DNA of 52,288 nt, taken from contig JAAUOP010000020.1 in NCBI GenBank assembly GCA_012034805.1, forward strand, positions 1 through 52,288. Direction: 5' to 3'. Of this stretch, positions 9,071 through 18,769 are shown one piece after another. The notes under the pieces were generated by a model. The model was not told where the DNA came from. It made no database searches and was given only the letters and a program-made list of their open reading frames with translations. This DNA is from Synechococcales cyanobacterium CRU_2_2. GTDB taxonomy: Bacteria; Cyanobacteriota; Cyanobacteriia; PCC-9006; JAAUQQ01. The position numbers and the translations under genes are program-made. Position 1 is the stretch's first letter, and each line of letters begins with the position of its first letter.

Positions 9071-9158
9071 TGATGTTTTCTACTGACATTTCCGATTAGC
9101 CGTTGCTACGCTAGTGTGTTTAATCGCTTAAATCTATCCTTCGAAGAAGCCGTCAAAA

Positions 9159-9190
9159 ATTGTGGGGGCGGCGATCGCTGCCCCCACAAT
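9159..9190. terminator. Strong GC-rich hairpin downstream of the porin remnant
   Basis: ATTGTGGGGGC (9159-9169) pairs perfectly with GCCCCCACAAT (9180-9190) around a loop holding a HIP1 octamer. It sits between the TnpB element and the porin remnant and could end transcription from either side, although only the plus-strand entry side has A-rich DNA (CAAAAATT), giving U-rich RNA for minus-strand transcripts. Confidence 0.55.
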
Positions 9191-9303
9191 CTCAACGACA
9201 GGGGAATCACTCATAAAAAAGCGAGAACACTACCTTCGTAATGCTCCCGCAAGTTGTGTGTGATCGTGAGAAATCAAAATCGCACCGCTTTAGAAACTAA
9301 ACA

Positions 9304-10040
9304 TTAGAAGCTAAATTTCGTTCTCAGCGAACCAATCCAAACGCTGTCGTTGTCGCTATCACCGCCCAGATTCGCGATGGAGAACAGACCAGGCTGGACG
9401 CTGATATTGTCGCTCAGCTGTATCCGATAGAACGCCTGCGCTAGCAACGGAACGTCATTGGTTTCCGTGAAGTTTGTACCACCCACATCTGTGTTGCTGG
9501 TAAAACCACCTACCGAAAAACCGCCATGCCGAAAAACCGCCAAAGTTGCCTTCGCGTAACAGATCCGGGAGGCCCAGCCGCACAGCCCAATTGAACAAAT
9601 CACCATCATCGTTGCTATCTTTTGACTCCGAAAAGCCCCAGCCAGCCCAGCCAGAAATGTTCAGCTTGGAGACAATGACGTAACCAGCATTCACGCCAAA
9701 AGCATTCACGCCATAGGACTCGCTTCCCCCAGCACCAGCACCACCGGCTGAGTAGTAGGCGTAGTTATAGGTCGCGGCCAGGGTGACTTTATCACCTGGA
9801 GTAAACGTCAGCTTGTCACTCCCGGCTAGACCAACATCATTACCTGCCACATTGGCCTCGCTACCCAGGCAAGCCGCAGCAATGTTGAGGCTCTTGGCGA
9901 GCGGGTAGTTAAAACCAGCCCCTGAACCTGCAACCAAACTGTAGGAGAGGGGATTGCTGATGCCAAAATAATCACCAACAGCATCACCCATCAAGTTGGT
10001 GGTGGGTACAATTTCATCTGCTTCCAGATCGACTACGCCG
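9304..10040 (-). pseudogene. Cyanobacterial porin (OprB/iron-uptake porin type) remnant
   Basis: Only the C-terminal half of a beta-barrel porin is present. It runs from about LEADEIVPTTNLMGDAVGDY through GAGFNYPLAKSLNIAAA and LTFTPGDKVTLAATYNYAYY to the end DNISVQPG...SLRTKFSF with the expected terminal Phe. The signal peptide, SLH domain and N-terminal strands are absent, with an in-frame TAG near 10070. The remaining frame is broken by a 16-bp tandem duplication at 9513-9541 (CCGAAAAACCGCC copied either side of ATG); removing one copy restores GNFGGFSVGGFTSNTD. A cysteine in AAACLGSEA replaces the usual Tyr. This is decay by real duplication, not a homopolymer slip. Confidence 0.85.
9513..9541. 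repeat. 16-bp tandem duplication that breaks the porin frame
   Basis: CCGAAAAACCGCC at 9513-9525 and 9529-9541, separated by ATG, gives a period of 16. Deleting 16 bases joins the two porin frames exactly. Confidence 0.85.
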
Positions 10041-10268
10041 ACATTATTGATTTTTAAGTATAAAAAAAGCGACTTCTACAAATTCATCAACTCCTTAAGA
10101 AGCAAGCCTCATTCAGCATTTCTGCGGATCGGGAAACACGCTACAATTTCACCCAAGGTCTTGATAGCGATCTGGGACGCCGGAAGGTTTCTTCGAGTCA
10201 GCAAGTTTCGTTCGCCAGCTTTGTTTAACTTTCTTCTGTATTTTTAGATTGAATGGGGTGTCGGAACG

Positions 10269-10610
10269 ATGGCAGCATTTTTTTGTGTCGTCCTCAGCTT
10301 GACGATCGTCGAGACGATCTTGTTGCAGGGCTCGGATCGGTTTTATACGCCTGCCAGCTGGTTTTTGATCAGCGGGGCTGCCTTGGTGATGAGCGGGATT
10401 GCGATCGCTAGTGGTTGGGTCGCAGCCACGAGCTTTGCAGCAACCTACATCTTCGCTTCCTTTGCGATCCTACTGCTGACAGAGTCCGTTTATAGCCTAG
10501 AAACTCTCTTTGTTCCTGTGTTAGGTTCCGCCGTCCTCCTGGCTGAGCTTCTCCTCCTCATTGTTCCAGCCCAGTGTCTGTTTTCCGCATTTTCCTCAAA
10601 AATATATTAG
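10269..10610 (+). CDS. Small integral membrane protein of unknown function
   Basis: 113 residues with three hydrophobic segments (about 1-19, 30-60 and 72-105) and almost no soluble domain, so probably an inner-membrane protein. The ATG follows GGGGTGTCGGAACG, a weak ribosome-binding site. I recognise no family. It lies between the porin remnant and the HAD phosphatase gene, divergent from the former and tail-to-tail with the latter (20 nt apart). There is no operon context, so no role is suggested. Confidence 0.5.
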   Translation: MAAFFCVVLSLTIVETILLQGSDRFYTPASWFLISGAALVMSGIAIASGWVAATSFAATYIFASFAILLLTESVYSLETLFVPVLGSAVLLAELLLLIVPAQCLFSAFSSKIY

Positions 10611-10629
10611 ATTTTTTACCAATTCAATT

Positions 10630-11310
10630 CTATAGACACGGAATCATTGCTTCGAAATTCCAATATTCTGGCATGAATTCTTCTAGGGACGGCAACACTT
10701 GATGTGCTTTTTGAAACAGTGACAAGTCGAGGTCGGGATCCGGAATCGCCACCACCGACATGCCAGCGCTGCGTGCTGCGCTCACCCCTGCAGGAGAGTC
10801 TTCAAAGACCAAACAGTGTTGGGGTTCAACGCCGAGCCTTTGGGCCGCCAGCAAAAAAATATCTGGGGCCGGTTTTCCTCGGACTAGGGCCGCATCATCG
10901 CCTTTCACAATGGTGCGAAACCGCTGCAACCAGCTCTGGTGGTGTCGGGTCTTGAGCTGGAAGTTCTCCGTATGGGAGCTGGTTGCGATCGCCATCGGAA
11001 TGCCCTGAGCCTGAAAATAGCCAGTCAGGCGTTCGACACCCGGCATCAGCTGGGTTTGGGAGTAGCGATCGCGCATCATGCGATGGCGTTCTGCTCGGCA
11101 AGCTTCCCCCGTCAGGGGCAAGTCCAGCGCGTCTACCAACGCCTGGGAAGACTCCAGCGCTCGCTTGCCGACCACTTGGGCTTTGACCTCGGGGCCATAG
11201 GATTTGCCATAACGTGCGGCAATTTCCTGAATAACGCTAGCGTGCAGGTCTTCGGTATTGAGCAGAAGGCCATCTAGGTCAAAAATAATCTGGGTAATCG
11301 CGGTGGGCAT
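10630..11310 (-). CDS. HAD-superfamily hydrolase, beta-phosphoglucomutase/phosphatase-like
   Basis: 226 residues with all four HAD motifs. Motif I is [10 protein letters not shown] (nucleophile Asp11, acid Asp13), motif II is ATSSH, motif III is GKPAPDIF with the lysine, and motif IV is [10 protein letters not shown]. The cap is the small helical subclass IA type. Relatives are sugar-phosphate phosphatases or mutases; the substrate cannot be told from sequence. It is monocistronic, facing the small membrane protein gene. The start [14 protein letters not shown] is the natural one for the family. Confidence 0.85.
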   Translation of the reverse strand: MPTAITQIIFDLDGLLLNTEDLHASVIQEIAARYGKSYGPEVKAQVVGKRALESSQALVDALDLPLTGEACRAERHRMMRDRYSQTQLMPGVERLTGYFQAQGIPMAIATSSHTENFQLKTRHHQSWLQRFRTIVKGDDAALVRGKPAPDIFLLAAQRLGVEPQHCLVFEDSPAGVSAARSAGMSVVAIPDPDLDLSLFQKAHQVLPSLEEFMPEYWNFEAMIPCL

Positions 11311-11770
11311 AGTGGCAAGCGTCGGTCAGTGGTTCGATCGTAGCAGTTTGCGTGCTTGCCGGACGAGTGCAGTTCGACCCTTGTATGGCGATCGAATTCT
11401 AACCCAGGCATAGCTCAAGCTAGATATTTGAATCCCAGAAAAAATCTTTCTAGAAGATAAAAACCCCTCAGTTACTGTCCACTTAGACCAATAGATTTAG
11501 CACTTTACAAAGAATTCAAATTCATTTGACTGCTCGATTTTAATGCCTTAATTACTAAATGCTAATTTTCAAGCTCAGACCATAAGATTGCTACGCCTAG
11601 AGATTATAAGTTCAGTGATTTCTCTGTCAATTAATCCCGTATAAACCGGGAAATATCCCTTTAAGAGCAAACGAGAAAGAAGTGGTTTGTCGGCGATTTG
11701 ATTGAAATTTCGACATCTGCTTCTTCACCGTTTTCTCCCAACGTGTAGATGTAACACTGGATTTGCAAGT
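11311..11770. other. AT-rich intergenic region between divergent genes
   Basis: About 460 bases between the HAD hydrolase (minus) and the DUF1400 gene (plus), markedly more AT-rich than the genes. It must contain both promoters. No convincing operator, repeat or RNA structure was seen. A TTG at 11702 could extend the DUF1400 frame but would spoil its signal peptide. Confidence 0.45.
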
Positions 11771-12466
11771 ATGAAACTTTCTGCTAAGTTTGCTGTATTG
11801 CTAGGTTTGGGTTTGAGTGCATTGGTGCCGACTTCTGCCAGCGCAGCTGAGGCGCTGACGATGATTAATGGTGCATTGCACCAGTCGGTCACCCTAGACG
11901 AGCTCAATCTGTTGGCAGATGAAGGGATTTCCAAAGGCGGCCTGCACTTAGTTTTGTCTGCGAGCAATGTCGAGCCTGAAACCGCACGCAGCTTCCTCAC
12001 CCAGACCATTGACTACGATCTCGCCTCTGCGGATGCCCTGTTCAATTCAGGTGAAGGCCAAGCATTGCTGGCCGACTTGGCTGAAGTGATCATGCCTCGC
12101 AGCACCAGCGACGACGCTGAGCAAGCTCTGCGGGCCGCAATCATCAACTCCCTGCAAGAGGACAACTCTCTGACCCCGTTGGAGATTGTTGCCAACTATC
12201 CCGTAGATGCTCAAGTGGACGTGAACGAACTGCGCCGCCGCGAGTCTACCTATGCCGGCATTGACAAAGTCGTCGCCATGCTCCAAACGGTCGAAGCAAA
12301 GTCCAAGGCCAAAGTCGCGAACGAGACCCTAGATGCTCGCTTCTCCCAAGTTGAAGCACGCCGTCAAGAGCGCATGCAAGTCATGTGGGCCGGTGCTGAG
12401 GGCAACCGTCAAGTCGCGGTGGAATCCTTCCAGCCCAGTGTTCAGCCAATCAATGGCATGTGGTAA
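11771..12466 (+). CDS. Secreted DUF1400 (alpha/beta hydrolase N-terminal region) protein
   Basis: 231 residues. The ATG at 11771 begins a clean signal peptide, MKLSAKFAVLLGLGLSALVP, with predicted cleavage after SASA. The mature part follows the DUF1400 pattern: TMINGALHQSVTLDELNLLADEG, then LTQTIDYDLASADALFNS and NSLTPLEIVANYP. In cyanobacteria DUF1400 usually fronts a long alpha/beta hydrolase. Here the protein stops after a charged helical tail (residues about 170-231) and has no hydrolase domain. It is therefore a stand-alone regulatory or structural version, function unknown. A strong terminator follows. Confidence 0.78.
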   Translation: MKLSAKFAVLLGLGLSALVPTSASAAEALTMINGALHQSVTLDELNLLADEGISKGGLHLVLSASNVEPETARSFLTQTIDYDLASADALFNSGEGQALLADLAEVIMPRSTSDDAEQALRAAIINSLQEDNSLTPLEIVANYPVDAQVDVNELRRRESTYAGIDKVVAMLQTVEAKSKAKVANETLDARFSQVEARRQERMQVMWAGAEGNRQVAVESFQPSVQPINGMW

Positions 12467-12514
12467 GAACCCACTCCGATGATTAGGGGCTTTCATTCAT
12501 AGCGAAAACATAGT

Positions 12515-12552
12515 GAGAAAGGGGTAGATGTGTCAGCATCTACCCCTTTCTC
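12515..12552. terminator. Perfect 16-bp bidirectional terminator hairpin
   Basis: GAGAAAGGGGTAGATG (12515-12530) pairs without mismatch with CATCTACCCCTTTCTC (12537-12552) over a 6-base loop. It lies between the convergent DUF1400 gene and the outer-membrane barrel gene and can serve both. Confidence 0.8.
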
Positions 12553-12585
12553 GTCTGGAGGTTTGTGTCGGAGCTGATCTAGCCC

Positions 12586-13059
12586 CTAGAATGTGTAGCC
12601 AACGCCCGCCGTGAAATCAATATCTGTATCGTCAATGAAGGTGACGTTGACCGAACCATTCGCCGTCCAGCGCTCTGAGAATCTGTAGTCGGCACCGCCA
12701 GTCAGCAGAACGCCAAAATTGGTGTCGTTTTCGGTATCAACCCGAATACCACCGCCCGCGAAGGGGAGTAGATCCGAGCCACCCACCTTGAACGGACGAA
12801 AATCGTAGGTCACCGGCACCAAGAACGTTGCATCGTTGAAATCGTAATCCACAATTGCGGCGGGACGAACCGATACCGCATTAAAAACGCGAACCTTACC
12901 GTTGACGACGAAACCCTCGTCACTGATGCCGCCACCGATGTAGTTGTAGTCGTTGTAGGGCTTGGCCTGGGCCTGAGCTGTACCTGCTGTGGAGGCGATC
13001 GCCGCGATCGCCGCGCCCAACATCAAACCATTCCGTAAACCATTCCGTAACTTAAACAT
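12586..13059 (-). CDS. Small outer-membrane beta-barrel protein
   Basis: 157 residues. An N-terminal signal peptide ends at TAQAQA (about residue 32). Eight or so short amphipathic strands follow, and the chain ends in aromatic GVGYTF, the usual C-terminal signal for outer-membrane assembly. The size fits the 8-stranded OmpA/OmpW/opacity class. A duplicated LRNGLRNG at residues 4-11 comes from a short DNA repeat (CCATTCCGTAAA twice at about 13027-13051). Regulation and ligand are unknown. It is convergent with the DUF1400 gene. Confidence 0.75.
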   Translation of the reverse strand: MFKLRNGLRNGLMLGAAIAAIASTAGTAQAQAKPYNDYNYIGGGISDEGFVVNGKVRVFNAVSVRPAAIVDYDFNDATFLVPVTYDFRPFKVGGSDLLPFAGGGIRVDTENDTNFGVLLTGGADYRFSERWTANGSVNVTFIDDTDIDFTAGVGYTF

Positions 13060-13376
13060 GCTTCAAATCTCCTCAAACACTGGATAATGACCCCAAGCTT
13101 GCCGGATAACCACCGAACTACCCAGCATTCTAATCACCGGTTCAAACCACCAGCAAATCCTAGCATAGTCTGAGTTTGCCAGACTTTCTAGGGGATTAGA
13201 GCGGCTGATTGACAGCGACTCGACCCAGAAAACCGGGCCGGAACGCGATGACTTCTCCAAAATGACAGAGACTTTATTGTTTGCTAGAGGATAGTGTGAC
13301 AGTTCTCAAAGCGCGTCTCTAAAATCGTGCCCAAAGCAGCTCCAAGATGGTCTCAAGGTTTAACTTAAGGTTCGGC
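13060..13376. other. Intergenic region upstream of the barrel gene
   Basis: About 317 bases between the barrel gene start and the end of rfbB, both on the minus strand. It should hold the barrel gene promoter. A minus-strand frame at 13063-13260 has no protein character. No clear structure was seen. Confidence 0.4.
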
Positions 13377-14474
13377 TCAATGCCCCGCATAGACTTGCCG
13401 ATAGTAGTCTTGGTAGGCCTCGGAAAGTAGGGGTTGCCACCAGTCGCGGTGGGCCAAATACCAGTCCACGGTTTTGCGCAGGCCTGTGGTCAGGGTTTCT
13501 TGGGGCTCCCAGCCGAGCTGCTGCTGAATTTTGGTTGCATCGATGGCGTAGCGGCGATCGTGACCGGGGCGGTCTTTGATAAATTCAATTAAGTTCTGGG
13601 GCGGGCGCACTGGCAGGTCTGGTGCAAGCTCATCCACCAGATCGCACAGGGTGTTCACAAGCTCGATATTTTTGACTTCGTTGTTGCCGCCGATGTTGTA
13701 GGTTTCGCCCGCTCTACCCCCTTGGATGACCCGTTCGATCGCCCGACAATGGTCTTCCACGTAAAGCCAGTCACGGATGTTTTGGCCATCGCCATACACC
13801 GGCAGCGGTTTCCCCAGCAACATATTGATGATCATGAGCGGAATGAGCTTTTCCGGAAAGTGGAAGGGGCCATAGTTGTTAGAGCAATTGGTAATCAGCG
13901 TCGGCAGGTCATAGGTATGGAAGTAGGCGCGGACGAGGTGATCACTGCCTGCTTTGGAAGCCGAATAGGGACTGTTGGGGGCAAAGGGCGTCGTTTCGCA
14001 AAAGCCGGGATCATCTGGCCCCAGACTGCCATAGACCTCATCGGTGGAAACGTGCAGAAACCGAAACGAGCTGGGCTGGTTGTGGGCGAGCCAATGCTGA
14101 CGAAACTGCTCGAGCAGGGTGAACGTACCAACAACGTTGGTTTGGATAAAGGCTCCAGGCCCCAAAATCGAGCGATCGACATGGGATTCTGCCGCAAAAT
14201 GGGCCACCGTGGTAATCGCCTCTTGTTCAAGCAGTTGGGCCACCCGCTCCCCGTCGCCAATGTCGCCTTGGACAAAGCGCAATTGCTCGCGATCGCCCAA
14301 AGCCGCCAAATTATCGCGGTTGCCTGCGTAGGTAAGCGCATCGAGGACAACAACGCGATCGCGTGGGTGCGCGGCACACCAGTGGTGGACAAAATTAGAA
14401 CCAATAAACCCAGCCCCACCTGTAACCAGCAAGCGCAGGCTCTCGGGCAAGGGGGTTTCCGAATTCGTGCTCAA
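13377..14474 (-). CDS. rfbB: dTDP-glucose 4,6-dehydratase
   Basis: 365 residues. This enzyme makes dTDP-4-keto-6-deoxyglucose, the second committed step toward dTDP-rhamnose and other deoxysugars for surface polysaccharide. The Rossmann NAD motif [11 protein letters not shown] starts at residue 18. [11 protein letters not shown] supplies the active-site Asp-Glu pair, and [11 protein letters not shown] holds the catalytic Tyr-Lys. C-terminal [12 protein letters not shown] is the sugar-nucleotide-binding stretch typical of RfbB/RmlB. An AGGAG lies about 13 nt upstream. It is the last gene in the serA-prmA-rfbB run; the other rml genes are not in the window. Confidence 0.93.
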   Translation of the reverse strand: MSTNSETPLPESLRLLVTGGAGFIGSNFVHHWCAAHPRDRVVVLDALTYAGNRDNLAALGDREQLRFVQGDIGDGERVAQLLEQEAITTVAHFAAESHVDRSILGPGAFIQTNVVGTFTLLEQFRQHWLAHNQPSSFRFLHVSTDEVYGSLGPDDPGFCETTPFAPNSPYSASKAGSDHLVRAYFHTYDLPTLITNCSNNYGPFHFPEKLIPLMIINMLLGKPLPVYGDGQNIRDWLYVEDHCRAIERVIQGGRAGETYNIGGNNEVKNIELVNTLCDLVDELAPDLPVRPPQNLIEFIKDRPGHDRRYAIDATKIQQQLGWEPQETLTTGLRKTVDWYLAHRDWWQPLLSEAYQDYYRQVYAGH

Positions 14475-14540
14475 ATCAATTCTCCTCGTCTCGAAATCGA
14501 ATCTTGTGTGACGCCAAACCTGGATTGGCCAAACGGAGAT

Positions 14541-15452
14541 TTAAGTACGGCGAATATTAAAGCAGCACCACTCCTTGCGTTTCCACAGCGTGGCTACAAT
14601 CCACCCCTCCTGCTCCAGCACATCCGCCACCATTTTGGCCTGGGTGGTCAAAATACCGCTCAAGATCCCCCAGGTCTCAGGCTTCGCCACCGCCGAAAAC
14701 GTCGGGATCATCTCGACAATCACCTCGGCCAAAATATTGCAAATAATGCCGTCCAGAAGAACGCCCCCAGCGTCGAGAGCGATGAGGCGCTCGACACTGG
14801 CTCGCTCCGCCGTAATCTGGGCCTCGGAAATCTGGTTAAGATCGCGATTGGAGAGGGTGGCACTCACTGCCAGGGGATCATTGTCCATGGCATAGACACG
14901 GTGTGCTCCCAACAGTACAGCTCCAATGGACAAAATACCCGAGCCACAGCCAACATCGGCAAGCGTTAGCCGCAACCCTGGGCTGAGGTCGGACAGACGC
15001 ATTTCTAAGGATTCGAGGCAAAGCTGCGTGGTGGGATGGGCTCCGGTGCCAAAGGCTGCGCCCGGATCCAAGGTGAGGACGAGGCGATCGCTAGGCGGTG
15101 GATCGATCCAGGCGGGGCAAATGAGAAAGCGATCGCCAAGTTCTTCCGGCTGCCAGTGCTGTTTCCAGCTACTGGCCCAATCTTCGTCGTCAATGCGCTG
15201 CCAGGAGACCTGGGGAATCGGTTGCTCGACGGCGATCGCATCCCGCTGGATCCACACCGCCAACGCCCCTAGATCCAGGATTTGCACCTGTTCCTGGGGA
15301 ACGTACCCTCGCACCCGATACACCTCACCTTGAGCCCCGCTTTGGACCTCGCTGGCAAACCCTCGGCAGCCGAACTTCTCCAGCCGCAACGACACGATGT
15401 CTTCGAGCAGCGGCTCACAAAGCACCTGTATTTCCCACCAACCCTGTGCCAT
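14541..15452 (-). CDS. prmA: Ribosomal protein L11 methyltransferase
   Basis: 303 residues, the usual PrmA length. The N-terminal substrate-recognition domain begins [20 protein letters not shown]. The SAM-binding core has [13 protein letters not shown] (motif I), then [14 protein letters not shown], the conserved NILA motif near the active site. The enzyme trimethylates ribosomal protein L11. It starts 52 nt after the serA stop on the same strand; this serA-prmA adjacency is also found in Synechocystis, so an operon is likely. Confidence 0.93.
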   Translation of the reverse strand: MAQGWWEIQVLCEPLLEDIVSLRLEKFGCRGFASEVQSGAQGEVYRVRGYVPQEQVQILDLGALAVWIQRDAIAVEQPIPQVSWQRIDDEDWASSWKQHWQPEELGDRFLICPAWIDPPPSDRLVLTLDPGAAFGTGAHPTTQLCLESLEMRLSDLSPGLRLTLADVGCGSGILSIGAVLLGAHRVYAMDNDPLAVSATLSNRDLNQISEAQITAERASVERLIALDAGGVLLDGIICNILAEVIVEMIPTFSAVAKPETWGILSGILTTQAKMVADVLEQEGWIVATLWKRKEWCCFNIRRT

Positions 15453-15503
15453 GGTTATCCCTGATTAACAGTTGACCTCAAGTCTGTCCCGATGCCGTAG
15501 TTC

Positions 15504-17090
15504 CTACAGCTTCACCGTATAGGCATCGCGAATGCCGTCAATTTTGACGATTTCGGTCAACACACCATCGGGCAATGGATCATCCAAACTCAGCACCATC
15601 ACCGCCTCACCCCGAACAATTTTGCGGCCCACCTGCATACTGGCAATGTTGACATTAAAGCTTCCGAGCAAAGAGCCAATCTTGCCGATAATGCCGGGCA
15701 TGTCCCGGTGGCGGGTAAACAGCATGTACTTGTTGGGCGGGACGTTGATCGGGAAATTGTCGAGATGAGTGATAAAGATCTCTCTATCCCCGAGCAATGC
15801 CCCCGCCACGGAATGCTCACCCAGTTCCCCCGTGGCAGCCAGGGAGAGCGAACCGCCGGAATAGTCGCTAATGCTTTCGTCACGGGTTTCAATCACGCGG
15901 ATGCCCCGCTCCTTGGCCTCGATGGCAGCGTTGACATAGTTCACCCGCTCCCGCAGCGCCTGGGACAGCAGGCCCTTGAGCGAAGCAATCACGATCGCCT
16001 GACTATTACTCTGGGCCAGTTCTCCCTGCATCCGCACGGTCAGTTGGTTAATGCGCCCGCCCGCGAGCTGGCTGAGGATGTTGCCGAGGGTTTCGGCCAG
16101 TTCCAGATAAGGACGCATTTTTTCGAGGACGCTGGGATGTAGCCCTGGAATATTGACCGCCGATCGCGCAGGCAGACCCAGCAGCACATCGCGAATTTGC
16201 TCTGCCACATCCACTGCTACATTGACCTGGGCCTCGGCAGTGGAGGCTCCCAGGTGAGGCGTCAAGATCACATTTTTGCCGAGTTGGCGTAGGGGCGAAT
16301 CCGCCTCTAGCGGTTCGTTGTCATAGACATCCAAAGCGGCTCCTCCCAAGCGCCCCTCGGCAATTGCCCGAGCCAGGGCCGCTTCGTCAATTACCCCTCC
16401 TCGGGAGCAATTGATGATGCGAGTGGTCGGCTTCATTTGGGCGATCGTCTTATCGTTGATCAAGTTCGCGGTTTCGGCGGTTTTGGGCACATGGAGCGTG
16501 ATGTAATCTGCCTCTTGGAACAAAAGATTCAGATCCACCAGCCGACAACCCAACTGTTCCGCCCGCTCCGCCGCAATAAACGGGTCGTAGGCGATTAGCT
16601 TCATGCCCATGGCCCGCGCGACGGTGGCCACATGGGCACCAATTTTGCCAAGACCGACGACGCCCAGGGTCTTTTTGTAGACCTCAGAGCCCATGAAATC
16701 TTTGCGATTCCAGCTGCCTGCCTTGGTCGATTGGTTGGCATCGGGAATGTAGCGGGAGACAGCCATCATCATGGCAATGGCATGTTCGGCGGCGGCGATC
16801 GTATTGCCCTCCGGCGAGTTGACCACCACAATGCCCTTGCGGGTGGCGGCAGGCACATCGACGTTATCCACCCCGACACCGGCACGGCCAATAATCTTGA
16901 GTGGTTTGCTGGCGGCGATGACGGCAGCGGTCACCTGGGTGCCTGAGCGGATCATCAGCGCGTCGTATTGCGAGATGATAGCAATCAGTTCTGCTTCAGA
17001 AAGGCCCGGTTTTAGGTCAACCTGGGCCACCTGAGAGAGAATTTCAATCCCCACGGGATCGATGGAGTCGGAGACGAGAACCTTTGGCAT
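15504..17090 (-). CDS. serA: D-3-phosphoglycerate dehydrogenase
   Basis: 528 residues, the long SerA type. Domains in order are the N-terminal substrate domain (1-95), the NAD-binding domain with GVVGLGKIGAHVA and NCSRGGVIDEAAL, the catalytic histidine in LTPHLGAST, the intervening domain (about 320-450), and a C-terminal ACT domain from about 455 (INVPPNKYMLFTRHRDMPG). It oxidises 3-phosphoglycerate, the first step of serine synthesis. The ACT and intervening domains are the sites of serine feedback in the family. First gene of the serA-prmA-rfbB run. Confidence 0.95.
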   Translation of the reverse strand: MPKVLVSDSIDPVGIEILSQVAQVDLKPGLSEAELIAIISQYDALMIRSGTQVTAAVIAASKPLKIIGRAGVGVDNVDVPAATRKGIVVVNSPEGNTIAAAEHAIAMMMAVSRYIPDANQSTKAGSWNRKDFMGSEVYKKTLGVVGLGKIGAHVATVARAMGMKLIAYDPFIAAERAEQLGCRLVDLNLLFQEADYITLHVPKTAETANLINDKTIAQMKPTTRIINCSRGGVIDEAALARAIAEGRLGGAALDVYDNEPLEADSPLRQLGKNVILTPHLGASTAEAQVNVAVDVAEQIRDVLLGLPARSAVNIPGLHPSVLEKMRPYLELAETLGNILSQLAGGRINQLTVRMQGELAQSNSQAIVIASLKGLLSQALRERVNYVNAAIEAKERGIRVIETRDESISDYSGGSLSLAATGELGEHSVAGALLGDREIFITHLDNFPINVPPNKYMLFTRHRDMPGIIGKIGSLLGSFNVNIASMQVGRKIVRGEAVMVLSLDDPLPDGVLTEIVKIDGIRDAYTVKL

Positions 17091-17422
17091 GGTGACAGAA
17101 TCAGGCGAGGGAATCGGGGTGGGTCGGGTGCGTTTGACCGAAGGCTATGTTTCGCAGCAGGTCATGTTTCGTCGCAATGTGACGTTTCAGGGAACTTGAT
17201 GTTCACGGGACGCCAATTCGCGGGACATTAGCGAGTGACCATAGCGGGTGACCATTCGCAGCCTGATCCAGAGGTCATTTTAGGACAAAGCGGCGGTCAA
17301 GCTTGCAGCGACTCAGTAAGATCAAGGTGAATCGGGTGATGTTGAGTCAAACTTATTCTCAGACCCATTTCAGATTAGCCTCAGATGAATTGCTGTATTT
17401 AGAAGCTGGGTGTACGTAACGT
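17091..17422. other. Divergent promoter region between serA and the conserved protein at 17423
   Basis: About 330 bases with both promoters. Short imperfect repeats occur (GTTTCGTCGCAATGTGACGTTTC; GCGAGTGACC and GCGGGTGACC near 17230-17255). No regulator site can be named. Confidence 0.4.
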
Positions 17423-17922
17423 ATGGGTTATTTGGTGGTGGTGTTGCCCGATCGCATTCAAGCGGAGGAGGCCTATCTGGCCTTGGAAGGAGAATCATTT
17501 CCCATGGACAAAATTGAAATTTTGGGCCGGGGATTCAAGACGCCAGAGGAGTTTGGTTTGGTCAATCCAGTTCTGAAGGCCCGGAAACAGGCTCAGCGTA
17601 TGGCAGTCTGGCTGACACCGTTTGGTTTTTTGGGTGGGGTGGGGTTTAGCCTATCGACCCAGCTTCAGACCTTTGCCTGGGCAGGTGAGGTGGGAAATCA
17701 TCTGGTGGGGGGACTGCTGGGGGCGATCGGGGGGCGATGGGCAGCTTTTTCATTGGCGGTGGCCCGACGCTGATTTTTAAGGGCGAGGAGGACGGTGGGT
17801 ATGGCGATCGCATTGCAGCAGGCAAATACTTGCTGGCGGTCAATGGCCAGGAAATGTTGATTAATCAGGTGGCTCTGACTGTGCGCAAGTTTAAGCCTGA
17901 GGAAATTGATGTTTTTGATTAG
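17423..17922 (+). pseudogene. Conserved cyanobacterial protein of unknown function, one-base frameshift
   Basis: Two overlapping frames join into one normal protein of 166 residues. The first part reads MGYLVVVLPDRIQAEEAYLALE and goes through LGRGFKTPEEFGLVNP and two hydrophobic segments. The second starts MGSFFIGGGPTLIFKGEED and ends KPEEIDVFD. They meet at a run of six G at 17729-17734; seven G would give AIGGAMGSFFIG without a break. The family is common in cyanobacteria, apparently membrane-associated, and uncharacterised. The rest of the gene shows no decay, so a sequencing error is at least as likely as a true pseudogene. Confidence 0.72.
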
Positions 17923-17989
17923 AGACCTGTGACTTCGATTGGTTGGGATAATTTCGATGAGTTGGGATAAATGGACATAACGGGTTTTT

Positions 17990-18769
17990 ATGCTTCCCAA
18001 GGATGATTTGCTCAAGGGTGTCGAAAACCGCGAAGCGGTGTCCCGCGTGATCGACAAGGCGGAACAGGCGATCAAAACGTGGGAAGTTACCGTCACCGAT
18101 TTTTTGTCGCCGCCGGAGCTGGCAGAGGCCGTCCGTGGGTTTGACCGACTGACTGAGGTCAACGTGCTGGGCTGGGGCGGTTATCCCCAAGCCGAACGTC
18201 AGCGGCTGGCGATCGCCCGCGTCGACCTTCCCCTCGATCTCTCCTGCGTTGAGGTGGCAGCCCTCGAAATGACCGGTAATTTTTTGTTCGATTCTGCGAC
18301 CCACCGAGATTTTCTAGGTTCGCTGTTGGGCACCGGCTTGGTGCGGGACAAGGTGGGTGACATTGTGGTGTTGGGCGATCGCGGTGCCCAGGCCATCGTG
18401 GTTCCGGAGCTGGTGGAATTTCTGGAGCTCAGTCTGGTACAGGTGCGATCCGTTAAGGTGAAGACGCGAAAAATCGAACTCGATGCCCTCAGGGTACGCC
18501 CGCCCCAAATCAAGGAAATGATAACCGTTGAAGCTTCAATGCGACTGGACGCGATCGCCTCCGCAGGCTTCGGGATGTCCCGCAGCAAAATGGTAGATTT
18601 AATCACCAGCGGCGACGTCCGTGTCAATTGGAAAACCATCAGCCAATCTAGCTACGTCCTGCAACCAGAGGACTTAATTGCCATTCGCGGCAAGGGGCGG
18701 CTGAGCGTCGGTGAGGTTTCTGTGACAAAAAAACAGCGATATCGGGTTCAACTGAAGCGATTTGTGTAG
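17990..18769 (+). CDS. Photosystem II S4-domain RNA-binding protein
   Basis: 259 residues matching the cyanobacterial/plastid PS_II_S4 family (YlmH-like). The N-terminal domain begins MLPKDDLLKGVENREAVSRVIDKAEQ, the middle domain contains GDIVVLGDRGAQAIV, and an S4 domain occupies about 182-245 (MRLDAIASAGFGMSRSKMVD, then GDVRVNW). The S4 fold binds structured RNA, and the family is linked to photosystem II biogenesis. The gene follows the 17423 gene by 67 nt on the same strand and may share its transcript. Confidence 0.9.
   Translation: MLPKDDLLKGVENREAVSRVIDKAEQAIKTWEVTVTDFLSPPELAEAVRGFDRLTEVNVLGWGGYPQAERQRLAIARVDLPLDLSCVEVAALEMTGNFLFDSATHRDFLGSLLGTGLVRDKVGDIVVLGDRGAQAIVVPELVEFLELSLVQVRSVKVKTRKIELDALRVRPPQIKEMITVEASMRLDAIASAGFGMSRSKMVDLITSGDVRVNWKTISQSSYVLQPEDLIAIRGKGRLSVGEVSVTKKQRYRVQLKRFV

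Noticed and set aside
13722..14969. 415-residue plus-strand frame
   Set aside because: Antisense to rfbB and prmA; long only because of GC-rich codon bias. No protein family visible.
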